64,000 nucleotides of DNA, taken from positions 37,160,001 through 37,224,000 of the forward strand of contig NC_134106.1 in the NCBI RefSeq assembly GCF_040939455.1, written 5' to 3'. This stretch comes from Microcebus murinus (Eukaryota; Chordata; Mammalia; Primates; Cheirogaleidae). The position numbers and the translations under genes are program-made. This document shows positions 1 through 13,429 of the stretch, piece by piece. The notes under the pieces were generated by a model. It saw only the letters and a list, made by a program, of their open reading frames with translations, was not told the origin of the DNA and searched no databases. Numbering within the stretch: position 1 is the stretch's first letter; every line of letters begins with the position of its first letter.

Positions 1-436
1 GAAATAAACTGAAAGACTGTGTATATTCATACATTGGTGCTACAAATATTTTTGTTAATCTATTACTTTTTGTGAACAAAAGACTTTAAACTTTATATCT
101 TATAACAGTAATAACAGATCTTAGAGTATTTTATTACCTTTATTATTAAACTCTCTGGCATTTAATTTTACTAAAGACTTTTTGGGTTAATTTTCCACTA
201 TACTCCAGAATACTATGCAGTGTTGTTTAAAAACAGTATAATATTCTTCCTCTTCTTTTACATAATTCCAATTATTAGTCCAATTAGCCACTTTCTTTCT
301 ATTTCTAATATGCCAACTCTTACGAATGTAGTACATCTTTTAAATTTTCTTGGATATTTAAAATATTTTGCTTGCCATACATGCATGTCCAAAATATCAA
401 AATCACATGCTTTAGTGATGGCCCATAGTTTCTTAC

Positions 437-528
437 CTGCACTTCTCAAATTAGGGTCCAGCCCAGGCATCTCTTTGTTAGCTTCAGGGCTGACACTGTA
501 GATTGATGCTCCTGCTTCACTGATGATA
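437..528 (-). CDS. SRBD1: Internal coding exon of SRBD1 (S1 RNA-binding domain 1, Tex family)
   Basis: On the minus strand a 92-base open segment is bounded by an AG acceptor after a pyrimidine-rich run (cttcttctcag, bases 529-540) and a GTAAGA donor (revcomp of 431-436). It reads through without stops and contains [18 protein letters not shown] followed by [10 protein letters not shown]. This matches what I recall of the eukaryotic Tex-family protein SRBD1 in its YqgF/RNase H-like region. Codon phase is one base carried in and one carried out, so neighbouring exons are needed. The preceding exon should lie at higher coordinates on the minus strand and the next one to the left of the window; I could not find another SRBD1 exon. 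Intact splice sites and frame suggest a working exon. SRBD1 is a predicted nucleic-acid-binding protein whose cellular role is poorly known. Confidence 0.72.
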
Positions 529-1831
529 CTGAGAAGAAAGAAAAGGGAAAATGCCATTTTCTAAACTTTCTGCCTGGCCAAAGAAAATAAATGAATAAAA
601 CTAGGTATTACAAGAGAAAAACCAGCAGGACAAGGTACTCTCTTCATATTGCAATAATATCTACAGCATCTAATATTTCATTAATATAAAGTGGTTAAGC
701 AATGTTTGTTTTCTTCCTGTAGGAACTACATAGGCTTAAATCCATGATGAATTCATTCAGCTGTTTTCTCTGACACTGTTAACAAGAGATGGGTTATAGA
801 TGAACACAATGAATATTTTCCCATCATGCCAACTTCAAAATTTTCAGAACACACTTAGCTTCTCCTGTGCTTATAATCCATTATTGACTGACATTTATAG
901 CACCCATCTGAATTAATCATTCAAAAGCATCTTGGAAAGCATATAGATATATGTGTGGATATATGCACGTGTAGACATACAAAAAAACCACTGTTACGAA
1001 CACTGCTATTATTATTATCTTATTATAATTAGCAACAGCAATGTGAAAAAGAAAGGGATCAGATAGGATGTCATCTCACTTCTTTTTAGGAGTGTCTGAA
1101 ATCATTCTTTCAGTGAACCCAAAGCCTTTCACTTCAGGTAGGTGTTAAACCATTTCATCATTTATTTAATCAAAGCATCACACAAATCATCCTTTTCTTT
1201 ACTTTTTTGGCTCCAAACACTTTACAAACCACAATGGGAACACTGGCTTAAAGCTCACATTTGTATGGTGATTGATGTTTATCAAACATCAATCAAAATG
1301 TTTATCAAACATTTTAAAATTAGACTTCTCCTTTATGACATAATATACAAAGAAACAACATCTACCCTAAACATATACAATACTTATGGTGCTATACCAT
1401 GTGACCATCTAGGTGTCAAAAACAAAAACATGTTAGAGCTCAATTTTTAATCCACTCTTAGCATTTTTTCCTTTTCTTTGCTCCTCAGTATTTACTTCAG
1501 TTACATGAGACAAGTTTAGTAGATAACTTTTAACGTATTGCCCCTTTGTAACAAGTGAACACAGAGAAGTAAAATGTGGAAAAATTAGTTTGCCACCCCC
1601 ATCTTTGGAGAATTCTTGAATAAATTTTGATGAAAACTGTAAGCCACCAAAACTTGAGAAGATTACTCTAGGGAACATCAAGATTTGTCTTTCTGTAACC
1701 AAGATTTAGTATCCTAAATTTAATAATAGGAAAAATAAACACTATAACCAAACAGCAAGGCTGCTCATCCTGTTTCTCATCAACATTGTCATGATACAGT
1801 AAGAGGTAACTGAAGGCAAACTATATACAAA
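529..1831. other. Intron-like AT-rich DNA, no gene seen
   Basis: No convincing exon, RNA gene or transposon recognised. It holds one short palindromic repeat (see 1272-1312). Open frames here are short and look like chance. Confidence 0.5.
1272..1312. repeat. Short palindrome with duplicated half
   Basis: ttgatgttt-atc-aaacatcaa forms a perfect 9-base stem with a 3-base loop. Its core atgtttatcaaacat is repeated directly at 1298-1312. Confidence 0.6.
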
Positions 1832-1988
1832 GTACAAAATCAAACACTTCACAGACATTATCTCATTTCATGGAGTAGGTTCTACTTTATAGGTAATAGG
1901 CCCAAGGTCATATAGCTGATACGCAACTGAGCTAGATTTGGACCCTAACCTGCTTGATTCCCAAGTCTGAGCTCTTAACCAGTACAAC
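1832..1988 (-). repeat. MIR SINE fragment
   Basis: Diverged match to the reverse strand of the MIR consensus: 'ttatctcattt', 'cccaaggtcatatagctgat', then 'gagctcttaaccagtac' at the end. Ancient mammalian tRNA-derived SINE, not lineage specific. Confidence 0.7.
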
Positions 1989-2404
1989 TAGGTAACTCCT
2001 AAATATTTTTGCAACCTCTCATTAAAATGAGAGCCCATGTTTTGTGCCAAACAACAAATGTAACATCTTATCTAAGGAAGAACTACTTTCTTAATCAACA
2101 GAACCATAAGAACTCATATCTCTCTTCCATTGCCTTCACCTTTGATCAAAAGATAAAGTGAGTTTTGTTTTCTTGAGTATGCAGAAGGTCAAATATGTTC
2201 TATAACTTCAGAGACCAACTTTAAAATTAAAAGGTAATTATGCTTTTTCTCCAAAATAAGATTTAGATTATGCTTATATTCTAATATATAATGATCAAAA
2301 AGAATATGTAATGTTAAATAAAGCTAGAAGAAAATTATTAGTATGGCATAATAATATGATGTTGAAGCTATTAATAACATATGTGAAGTGATTTTTCAGT
2401 TCTA

Positions 2405-2590
2405 TTATAGCAGAATTTCCTAATCTGGGACCCCTGGAATACTGGGCAGGACGAGGCAGGATTAATTAGAACTATATGCAAAATGTTTGTGTGTATAGAT
2501 ACATATGTTTTTACCTAGGAAAAGGGGTTATAGTTTTTATCAATTACTTAAAGAAATCCATGACTGCCAAAAAGGTTAATAAACACCACC
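2405..2590. repeat. Possible old hAT-type non-autonomous DNA transposon
   Basis: Left end resembles 'cagtttctcaa..tgggacccctgga' and right end 'ccatgac..aaaaaggttaata', the terminal style of old Charlie/MER-type elements. Termini are decayed and no target duplication was seen, so the assignment is tentative. Confidence 0.35.
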
Positions 2591-5234
2591 ACAGGATAAG
2601 AATATTTAGTAACTAACTATAGAAAATTCAGTTTCAAATACAAATCAACACTCAGTCTAACAAAGTCTTTTCTAAAACACCAGACTATACATGAAGTACA
2701 GGCTGGACCTATTACTAAGAGAAAAAAATATATTTTAAAATCTCACTACAAATTTATTTTCTATCATTTCCAGAAGTCTCCAAAGTTACAACTATTTAAG
2801 TTACCACTATTAAGAGAACTTAAATGGTAAATAAAAATTCCAATTAACTGTGGTCTTTAGTAGTTGGGTACCTGAGAATTTGCTGGGCAATTCACTGTCT
2901 CTTGGAGGTTATAATTCTCAATAGACTGAAGGAAACTATTGCAAAGAAAAACACTCAGATAATAAATATTCCTCCAAATACCATACTGCCACTTCTTTTA
3001 AACAGAGGAATATAAAACAGATGTGACACATTGCACCCAAAGATTTTAGATTAACATTAATATTAAATCAATATAAAATGTAGTAAATTTCATATGCTTT
3101 AGTTATTGAACAGTATGGGTCCAATAAACAGTTCAGTACTGAGCATAGATCAGAAAGCTTAAATAATCTAAATGAACAGAAAAACCTCAACACTGATTAC
3201 TTCAATATAAAACACATAAGGACCTAAGTTGTATATGTGGTAAGAATTAAATGAAACAAATCAAACTGGGAGTGGTGATGATTTTTTCCAGGAGAAGTTG
3301 TTAAGAACAAAAGCTATAATGCCTTCCTTCCCTTTTTTATTCATATTTAGAATTCAAGAATAGCCATTCATCAGAAATTATGCTAGATTTATAAGGCACT
3401 TTCTATTTAATGGGAAGTTTCCCAATAAACTATTAGGAAATTATTCCAATTATCTCTAATATATTTTGAAGAAAATAAAAATGATCTTGGTATAAAATTC
3501 ATATATTTAATGATTTAATAAGTATTACATTTCACAAAACAAATTTCTCTCTGGTATAAACAAATTAGGCTCAAAAATCTTAGTAATTTGATTATTTTAT
3601 GTATTTTGCCATTAAGCAGACAAGACTCTCAGCAGCATTTATTATTTGGAGGGATTTTTAACTGACACAGCTGTAAATGAACTAATATTTTAAGATTATT
3701 ACAGTACTCTGAAGGCCCTTCAAATTGCTACAATTTAGACCAACACCTAAACAAATAAGAATAGCATCTCAAGCTTTAAACATATGAAAGTACATTTCAG
3801 AAGCTACCATCAGACTTATATTTTACTAGCTCTATATCTTAATACGCTAATTCTCTAGAATTAAATTAGTAATTTTTAAAACATTTTATCTAATTAAGCA
3901 CAATTTCAGGAACTTTTTAGGTCTTTTTAAGACAACAGACCACACACTGATAATCTAAACAAATAAAATGCCTATAATATAGAGGTATTCACTTTTAAAT
4001 TCATTTTAAAAATTTTTTATAAAAGCTCTATAAGTTAAAAATGCTAAATTTTATCTTAAGTAAAATGCAATGTTACTCACATAAAACTGATCATTAATAT
4101 AATTTATTTTCTTTTAAAAAGATATGTGTTTAAATTACAAAATTGATATCTCCACAGTTTTTAAGTCTCTTCTATCTGACAGATTGTATGTTGATGAACT
4201 TTTTAAAACCAAGTTTGTAAGAGCTTTTCCTATAGTGACTATTTATTCTGACAGTAAGAAAATAGTGATTTGTTTTTTACCAAATTGAGATGGGAGAGTA
4301 GGATTCTTTTTATGAGTAAGAAAAACTAGCTTGTCTGTTTTTTTTGTTTTTTTTAAGTTTTTGGGCTAATAGTTTTCACATTCATTTACAAGGTTATGTG
4401 AAGTCTCTGTTATGACTCTCCTGCCCTCTATCCATTTTCCAAATACCAAAATATCTTTATTGTTTTTTCTGATCTTAAATTACATGCTTCTTTGTGCTAA
4501 CAGGAGAATTTAATTCAAAGTTAATTAATTAAAAGAAAATGCAGTTATTTAAAAATCAACCAGGATGCATTTACTTAATCAATACAGAATGATATGTTTT
4601 CAATTCTTTACAAAAGTATACTAAAATTCTTCAGGCTCTATTAATATCTAACATCTTCCTCTTTTCTTTCCTTCTGCCTTCCCCAAAATAGGTATTTAGC
4701 TATTATGCTAAATGCCTTGCTTATTACTTTAAAGTTTTAAAAATAATTTATATACAAACTGTTCTTTCAACTTTTTAGACTAACAAACATTCATATCAAG
4801 AGAGGTTAAATGATTTGTCTTAAGTTTCTCAATAAGTAAAAGAAAGCATTAAAAATATTAACCAACACCTCTTTTAAGAAAATCTTAATTCATTGCATAT
4901 GAGTTAACCAGTTCTGAAGTATGAAAGAATGAATCGTTGTTTGTGTTTTAGGGATAGGAGACAAAGCCAAAAATCAAATTATCACGAGTAGAAAGGCCTC
5001 TAGAATTTAATGCTTAAAGGATACAGCTTATTTCTAAGAAAATATCAAAGCAATTTTAAATTGCTTTATTTAACAATCAATAATCATATCAGGGAGTCTT
5101 AAATGAGCAATATCTAGTCACTTTTAAAAATTAATTTAGTGATGAAGAGGATACAAAGAAACAAGCAAAATCATATATTGTTAAGCTGTTTAAACTATAG
5201 AACTATTACATGGTGATCTGAAAATTGGATCAAA
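2591..5234. other. AT-rich DNA, no gene seen
   Basis: Very AT-rich with short A or T runs. No exon, RNA gene or repeat family recognised, and no long open frame on either strand. Confidence 0.45.
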
Positions 5235-5657
5235 AGTCACAAAAATGTACATTCTCTCTGAACCAACTATCACATTTTTAAGAATTTATATGAAAGAAGT
5301 CTAAAAATACACAAAAAATTAAACAGCACTATTCATCATAGCACACTTGTATGTGACTGAAAGAAACTAAAAACCAAAATGCCTATCATTAAAGGGTTCA
5401 TTAAACTATGCTGTCATTAAAAATTATTATTTTAAAATATCTTGATCTCATGTAAAATATTTATGATAAATTATTAAGTAAAAAAATGGTTATAAAACTA
5501 AGACCAATTTTGATATTTTTAATATACATAAAAAGAAAAAAACAGGTTTATGTAATACAATGTTAACAGCACTTAAACATGAATTATTCCTTTAATTGCA
5601 TTCTTTAAATTTTTCTGCAATAATCATGTAATATTTATTTCTAATCAGAAAAAGTTT
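5235..5657 (+). repeat. Old mammalian LINE 3'-end fragment (L1M/HAL1-like)
   Basis: The order 'aaaccaaaatgcctatcatta...ttcattaaactatg', 'attattaagtaaaaaaa', 'tttctgcaataatcatgtaatatttatt...aatcagaaaaag' follows the common 3' end of old mammalian LINE copies. Heavily diverged; the subfamily is not certain. Confidence 0.4.
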
Positions 5658-8600
5658 AAATTTTAACATTTTATGATATTGTTAGGATAACATAAAAGAA
5701 TCATAGCTAAGCAAAGAAGTAAAGAATAAGTTCTCAATTTTTATACACAGGCCAGATAAGAAGAAAATAAAGGATGAAAAATTTTACAAGAAATTACATA
5801 TTATATATCTTTAAATTTTACTTAGTCCTTGTACATAAAGTCCTGAATCCATCTCCCATGTTATCATTCATGATCACCAATCAGCTCACTATCCACAACA
5901 TAAAAGATGTGAAATGATGCAAAAGTATACAAGGAAAGTACTGTATAGGAAAAAAAACCACTAAGGGCAAAATACGGTTAAGCACAAAAAGAGAAAGACA
6001 GAAAATACACCACCTCATTTCAGTGGAACCAAAGGAGTTTACCTTTACGTATGTAACACTAGCACCATCTGGTGGAAGACTAGTTAGAAGCAATTCTTCT
6101 TTTTGAAGAAGCAATTCTTCAAGCAATTCTTCAGTTTTGTTTTTTTTAAAAAAGCCTAAGTTATCTAAGTTATCTTCAAAAAAGATAAGCATTTTCCAAA
6201 GAGAACAACTCTAGCAATGGTTAAGTTATCACACAGAAAATCCACAACAAGCCTGGGAGAACTTTAAAAGTTTACCAACCAGAAGATCTAAGCCTACTCC
6301 CAAACATCATATCATTTGTTATCCACAGGGCAGTATTACCTTGGCTATTTTTCCTGCAATGCCCCATACTATATTGATGAAAAGAATGCTTTCCGGCCAC
6401 AAAGGAAACCTTTAAAAAACAGACCTGAATTAGCATTACCAAGAACTTTAATTTGGAGTTTGGAGTTGCTCAAAGCACCAGCTACCTATCTTTTCGTGCC
6501 ATAAAGAATATTTAACCCAAGAATCTGATTCTGCCATTCAGCACTACTGGTTTATGTTCACAATGATGCTGAGCTGCTACAGTGTACTACAATGTATCGA
6601 AATACTGTATCTAAATTACTTTTACTGCTGTCAGTGGATCATTCAATGATGGAGATGACAAAATCAATGGTACCTTCAAATGCCATCATAGGGAAAGCAA
6701 ATCAACAAACTGAAGGACAAAGAAGATGGAGAGCTTCTCTTTGATTTGTACGTTAAGTCCCTCTACTGAAGTAAGAACAATTTCTGACTAAGACTGGCAT
6801 GAGCAGAAACTGTCATTTTCTACCACTTTCCACAGTAAAGATCTTTTTTATTCTCTCCCTTCCCTTCACCTTCCTCTGGTTTCCATGTTAAAAATCCCTC
6901 CTTAATTTCTGTTTTCCTTGCCTATATCTGAGAGCATCATAAAGTTGTTACAAGTACTGCAATGATATCACTAATAGAATTCAAGAATAAAACAGCCACA
7001 GGCCCAATCACAAGGCCTGGTGAACAAGTGGCGTCAGGCTAGGCAAAGGGCAAGGATCCCATTGATTCTGGGACAGGAGAAGCAGGCTCAAAGACGAGAA
7101 CGCTAATTGTGGAAGACACTGTTGTTTGCAGCAGTACTGTTAACATTCCATGTTCACTGCTAACAAGATACAAAACCTAAGAGGGCAGGGAATAAACACC
7201 GTTCTGATTTTGTAAGTAACATGTTCTTTGGTCAATATTTTGAAATGTATTGACTTAAAAAAACATGATCTGTCAACCTACCTGCCAACCCCCCCCCCAA
7301 AACATCCAAAAGTTATGTTTCTCCTGTATTTGCAGTTAACTCTAAAACTATCAATTTTTATATACTCAATTTGTATTTACTCATATAAGAGATTATATGC
7401 ATTTGTTTATTCTTGTTCAACTGCAATTCTGTTCACATATAAATCTGAGAGTTGCACAGAGAATTATAAGCAATAAAATTTTCTTATAAAAAGAGAAGTT
7501 TGTTTTATTCTTTTCTACCATTCCTATATTTTTTAACTTAAATACATCTATGAAATTTTGTTCCATAATAAATATAAGAAATTTGAATTGCTATGGCATA
7601 GATTTTTTTTTAGAATTAAAATTATTGCAAGTTATTCTACTCCTTTATTATTCATCCAGTAACAAACGGAAGAATTGAAATGACCAACTTAGAGGACATA
7701 ATATGCTAATATTTTGCTAATAAGCATCCAATAGTGCTGATTATTTTTAAAAGAACAATAACAACAAAAAGAAAATCCCAAACAAAAAGAAGAAAAGGGA
7801 AAGAGACATTGAGAAGTAAAATAATAATAATTAAAAAGAGAAAGAAGCAGAAATACGCTTTGCTGGCAACAAATAACCCAGTTCTTTTTACCTACAGCTC
7901 AAAAAAGTTTTAGAAATCTGAATGGCTTGTGCAACATTCCATAATATTCTTCTAAATTGTACTATTATTGATCTCAGTGAGCTTCACTAATGAATGACAT
8001 ATATTCATCAGTTTACATATCATTTCTCACTCCTCCTTTTCTTCCCTCTCTCGCATTTGTTTTCTTCCTTCTTCCACAACCTCTACTTCCCTCTGAAGTG
8101 AACTTATACCTCAGCAGAATTCATCACCGCCCCCCGCCCCCACTCAAAGGAGACCCTATCTATAAACTTCATCTAAAATACTTACCAACTGGCTTTCAGT
8201 TTGGATCTCCAAGCCCTATTCTTGAGCAGCCTCCACCTTTAGAATTTCTTTTGGCCACCCAGCTAATGCTGAAAAAAATCCTGCAAGCACATGCTATGTA
8301 TAAGTCTGCTATCATAGATCAACCTCTTTTCTAATCATGGCTTTTAAAGTACACTGAACAGATGGAGAGAGAGAATGAGTTGCTCAGCTCAGCTGGCTGC
8401 TCCATTTACTCCTTTACAGTCAGATCTTTACTTTTTGGGGATCACTGCACATTTCTGACTCTGCTATATTATACTGTGTAAATATTTAGGAGAAATAATT
8501 CCTTTCAAGGATCTAAACTTCCACTGTCGTTATGGCAAATGAACCTGTTTATGCTATGTTTGTTAAATAACAGCGAGCCTAAAAGAACACAGGAATTGAC

Positions 8601-8828
8601 TAACATATGTGGTACACAAACACCACAATCATAAAACTTCTCATGGGGACATATCAAGAACATGAAAGGCCAGTTTATTTTTATTCCCATTGCCCTGTAA
8701 TTTCCTTTAACTCTACTAGATCAGTCCTTAATTCAAACCTTTCCTGCAGTTACAGGAAGAGTAGACTGAATGTACACAAACTGTACCAAAAACTACTCAC
8801 ATCTCCATTTAACTATCCTTGATTCTAG
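5658..8828. other. AT-rich DNA with simple repeats, no gene seen
   Basis: Contains a triplicated gaagcaattcttc motif (6087-6132) and a C10 run (7289-7298). The part at about 6500-7200 is less AT-rich but no family or exon is recognised. A GTAAGTA-like donor on the minus strand near 8181 has an upstream acceptor, but all three frames between them contain stops, so it is not called an exon. Confidence 0.45.
6087..6132. repeat. Triplicated 12-13 base motif
   Basis: Three copies of (ga)agcaattcttc in 46 bases, the first two separated by 'tttt'. Likely replication slippage. Confidence 0.65.
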
Positions 8829-8985
8829 AGCAGCAATTCTCAAACTTGAGCCTGCATCAGAATCAGCTGGAGTGTTGATTGCTGGGCCCCCAGAGTGTCT
8901 GCTTCACTGGGACTGAGAATTTGCATTTCTAACAAGTTCACTGGTGATGCTCATACTACTAGTCTTAGGACCACACTTTAAGCTT
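8829..8985 (+). repeat. MER5A-type non-autonomous hAT-Charlie element
   Basis: Near full-length match to recalled MER5A: 'agcaattctcaaactt', 'catcagaatcagctggag', 'gagaatttgcatttctaac', 'ggaccacacttt'. Ancient DNA transposon remnant. Confidence 0.8.
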
Positions 8986-8989
8986 TAAG

Positions 8990-9890
8990 GTTTTGTTGAG
9001 GTATCATTTACATTTCACAAAATTAATCCACCTTAAGTGTCTAATTCAATGACATGTAGTAAAGGTTGCATAACTATCCTCAAAATTCAATTTCAGAATA
9101 CTTTTATCTGAAAAAGATCCTTTATACCCATTTGCAGTCACTCCTCATTCCATCTTCACCCCCAGGTATCCACTTATCTACTTTTTGTCTCTATTCATCT
9201 TTTCTGAACATTTCATATAAATGGAATTATATGATCCTTTGTGTCTGGCTTTTTCACTTAGCATAATGTTTTTGTGATTTACAGCATCCATACTTCCTTT
9301 TTTATTGCTGGACAGTATTCCCTTGTTATGGATATTCCATATTTTGTTTATCCATTCACCAGCTGATGGCCTTTTGGGTTGTTCCAGTATTATGGCATCA
9401 TGAAGGATGCTGTATAAACATTCATATATAAGTCTTTGTGTGGACATATGTTTTAGTCCTCTTGGATAGATTCCCAGCAGTGGAAATGCTGGGTTGTAAA
9501 TTTGTTTAATTTTTTAAGCAACTGCTCAACTGCATTGAATGAGGCTCCAGTTTGTTCATATCCTTGACAATACTTGTTATCTGTCCTTTTTACTATAGCT
9601 ATTCTAGTGGTTATGAAGTGGTACCTACTTGTAATTAAATGTACATTTCTTTAATCACTAATAACGAGCATTTATTCAATGTATTTATTTGCCTTTCCTA
9701 GAATAGATACAGATTTCTTTAGTGAAATATCTAATCTTTTAGTCATTTTTAATTGGCTTGTGAGTTATAAGTATTTTTTATATATTCTAAATACAAGTCC
9801 TTTATCAGATACATGATTTGCAATTATTTTGTCCCAATTTTTGGCTTGACTTTTCATTCTCTTAAAGGTCTTTTGAAATATAAAAGTTTG
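8990..9890 (-). mobile_element. Old L1 (L1M-type) 3' fragment
   Basis: Reads on the minus strand as the end of ORF2 and 3' region of an old L1: inverted versions of 'ccaaatgtccatcaac'-type ORF2 text, 'gatggatatt' and host-target-like 3' UTR. All frames are broken. It directly abuts a second, younger L1 fragment at about 9905. Confidence 0.65.
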
Positions 9891-10780
9891 TATGCGTGTG
9901 CTAATTTTTAAAAATTTTTTCATATATATTTATTGTATATATTTTTGGGGTACCTGTGATATTTTGACACCTGTATACAATGTGTAATGACCAAATCATG
10001 GTAATTGGGATAAGCATCACCCTGAACATTTATCTTTTGTATAGGGAACATTACAATTCTTCTCTTCTAGCTATGTTAAAATCTGCAATAAATGACTATG
10101 AACTATTAAATATAATTTCCTGACTATGCTATTGAATACTAGAACTTATCCCTTCTAACCATATTTTTATACTCTTTAAACCAACTTCTCTTCATTCTTC
10201 CCCCAACTCTCCTTCCCTTCCTGAACTCTGGCAACCACCATTCACTCTCTATCTCTATGAGATCCACTTTTTAGTTCCCACATATGAGTAAGAACATGTG
10301 ATATTTGATTTTCTGTGCCTGACTTATTTCACTTAACATACTACTCTCCAGTTCCATTCATGTTGCTGCAAATGACAAAATTTCATTCATTTTTATGAAT
10401 AAGATTCCTGTGAAATTATGTGGAAAATATTCCACATTTTCTTTATCTATTCTTTGATTGATGAACACTTAGGTCAATTCCATATCTTGGATACTGTGAA
10501 TAGTGTTCCAATAAACATGGGAGTGCAGATATCTCTTTGATATACTGATTTCCTTTCTTTTAGATATATATCCAACAGTGGGATTGCTGGATCAAATGGT
10601 AGTTCTATTTGTAGTTTTCTGAGAAACTTCTGTACTGTTTTCCATAATGGCTATACTACTTTACATTCCCACCAACAATGTACAAGCTTTCTCCTTTCTC
10701 CACATCCTCACCAGCATTTGTTATTTTTTGTCTTTTTGATAATAGCCTTCTAACTGGGGTGAGATTATATCTCATTGTGG

Positions 10781-11141
<361 letters not shown>

Positions 11142-12377
11142 CTCATTGTGGTTTTGATTTGCATTTCCCTGATGATTAGTGATGCTGAACATTTTTTCAT
11201 ATACTTTTTGGCCATTTGTATGTCTTCTTTTGGAAAAAAAAAGTCTATTTGGGTCTTTTGCCCATGTTTGCATCAGATTATTTGGGGGTTTTGCTATTAC
11301 GTTGAATTCTTTATATATCCTGGTTACTAATCCCTCGTTGGATGGTGAGTTTCCAAATATTTTCTCCCATTCTGTAGGTTGTCTCTTTGCTTTGTTAAAT
11401 TTTTCCTTTGCTGTGCAGAAGATTTTTAGCTGATGAAATCCCACTTACCTATTTTGCTTTGGTTTCCTGTACTTATAAAGGCTTTACCCCAAAAGAATCT
11501 TTTTCCAGACCAACGTCCTGTAGCATTTCCCCAATGCTTTCTTTTAGTAGTTTCACAGTTTCAGGTCTTACATTTAAATCTTCAATCTACTTTGAGATGA
11601 TTTTTGCATATGGTGAAATATGGGGATGTAATTTCATTTCTTTCATTCTTTGCATACAGACATCCAGTTTTTCCAGCACCATTTATTAAAGAGACTATCC
11701 ATTCCCCATTCCCTCCAGTGTACACTTTTGACAACTTTGTCAAAAATGAATTGGCTGTTACGTGCATGGATTTGCTTATGGGTTTTCTATTCTGTTTCAT
11801 TGGTCTATGTGTCTGTTTATGTCAGTACCATGTTCTTTTAGTTACTATAGCTCTGTAGTATAATTTGAAAACAGGTAGTATGATGCCTCCAGCTTTTTCT
11901 TTTTGCTTAGGATTACTTTAGGTATTCGAGGTTTTTTGTGGGTCCATACAAATTTTATGATGGCTTTTTTATTCTGTGAAGAATGTCATTGGTGTATTGA
12001 TAAGGACTGCACTGAATCCATAGATCACTTTGGGTAGTACAGATATTTTAACAATATTTTTTCCACACCATAAGCATGGGATATCTTTCCATAGTTTTGT
12101 TCAATTTCTGTTGAATTCCTGTTCAATTTCTTTCACCAGCATCTTATGCTTTTCCTTGTAGAGATCTTTACTTCCGTTAAATTTATTCTTAAGTATTTTA
12201 TTTTTGTGTAGCTATTTATTATAAGTCGGATTGCTTTCTTGATTTGTTTTCCAGATTAGCTTACACAAACACTACCGAGTTTTGTATGTTGATTTTGTAT
12301 CCTGTAACTTTTCTGAATTTATTTATCTAAAAGATTTTTAGTAGAGCTTTCGGTTTTACTAAATATAAGATCATGTC

Positions 12378-12560
12378 AGTCAGGCATGGTGGCTCATGTC
12401 TGTAATCCTAGCATTTTGGGAGGCTAAAGTGGGAGGATTGCTTAAGTCCAAGAGTTCAAGGTTACAGTGAGCTATGATGGTGTCACTGTATTCCACTCTA
12501 GGCTAGGGGACAGAGCTAGACCCTACCTCTTAAAAAAAAAAAAGAAAAAAAAGAAAAAAG
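12378..12560 (+). mobile_element. Alu monomer (FLAM/FRAM-like) inside L1
   Basis: One 7SL-derived arm: 'ggcatggtggctcatgtctg', 'cagtgagctatgatggtgtc', ending in an A-rich tail. Flanks ataagatcatgtca (12364-12377) and gagattatatca (12561-12572) are a diverged target duplication of L1 sequence. It could also be a dimer with a precise inter-arm deletion. Confidence 0.75.
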
Positions 12561-13277
12561 GAGATTATATCATCTGTAAACAAGGACAATTTCATTTTTT
12601 CCTTTCTAATTTTAATGTTCTTTCTTTCTTTCTCTCATCTAATTGCTAGGGCTAGAACTTCCAACACTATAATGAATAAAAGTGGTGATAGAAAGCATCC
12701 TTGTCTTATCCCAGATCTTAGTGGAAAGGCTTTCAATTTTTTACTTTCAGTATGATACTAGGTATAGGTTTGTCAAATATGGCCTTTATCTCGTTGAGGT
12801 ATGTTACTTTCATATCCAATTTGTTAAGAGTTGTTATCATGAAGTGATGTTGAATTTATCAAATGCTTTTTCAGAATCTGTTGAAATGATTATACGGTTT
12901 TTGTCCTTGATTCTGTTGACATGATATATTACGATTATTGATTTGCTTATGTTGAATTATCTTTGCATCCTTGGGATGAATCCTACTTGAAACATAAGAA
13001 GTTTTTAATTTTGATGAAGTCTGGGGCTATACTTTGAGAACTACTTAAAAGCCTCAATAACTCAAAAGAAATACCAAGCCATTGAAATTAAGAAAGCTTA
13101 GTAGTTCTGCTTCTGCCTAAGCAGTACCTAAATGTCATTCATAACAACTGCGTTTCTGTTTTGTTTCAGCAAAGCCTATCATAACTATTATCCTAAACAT
13201 ATTTATCACTTTCATTAAGGGAAACAGAACATGCAACTGATTTAAAAAAAAAAAAAAAAAACAGAAAGAGCAAGATG

Positions 13278-13427
13278 GCGATTTCATTTATTTATTTTTG
13301 TTCTGTTTCTATCTTTGTTTTTCAGAATGTTATGGAGGTACAAACGTTTTGGTCACATGAATTACTTTTGTGCAGTTTGAGTCAAAATTATGAGTGTACA
13401 TCACCCAGACAGTGTGCATTGTATCTG
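13278..13427 (-). repeat. L1 3' UTR fragment
   Basis: Minus-strand block with 'gttatggaggtacaaacg', 'gtttgagtcaaaattatg' and 'cacccagacagtgtgcattg', the 3' UTR style of L1MA-like/lemur L1. Truncated at both sides. Confidence 0.55.
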
Positions 13428-13429
13428 TT

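Noticed and set aside
8178..8270. Possible minus-strand exon with a good acceptor and GTAAGTA donor
   Set aside because: All three frames between the two signals contain stop codons, so it cannot be an internal coding exon.
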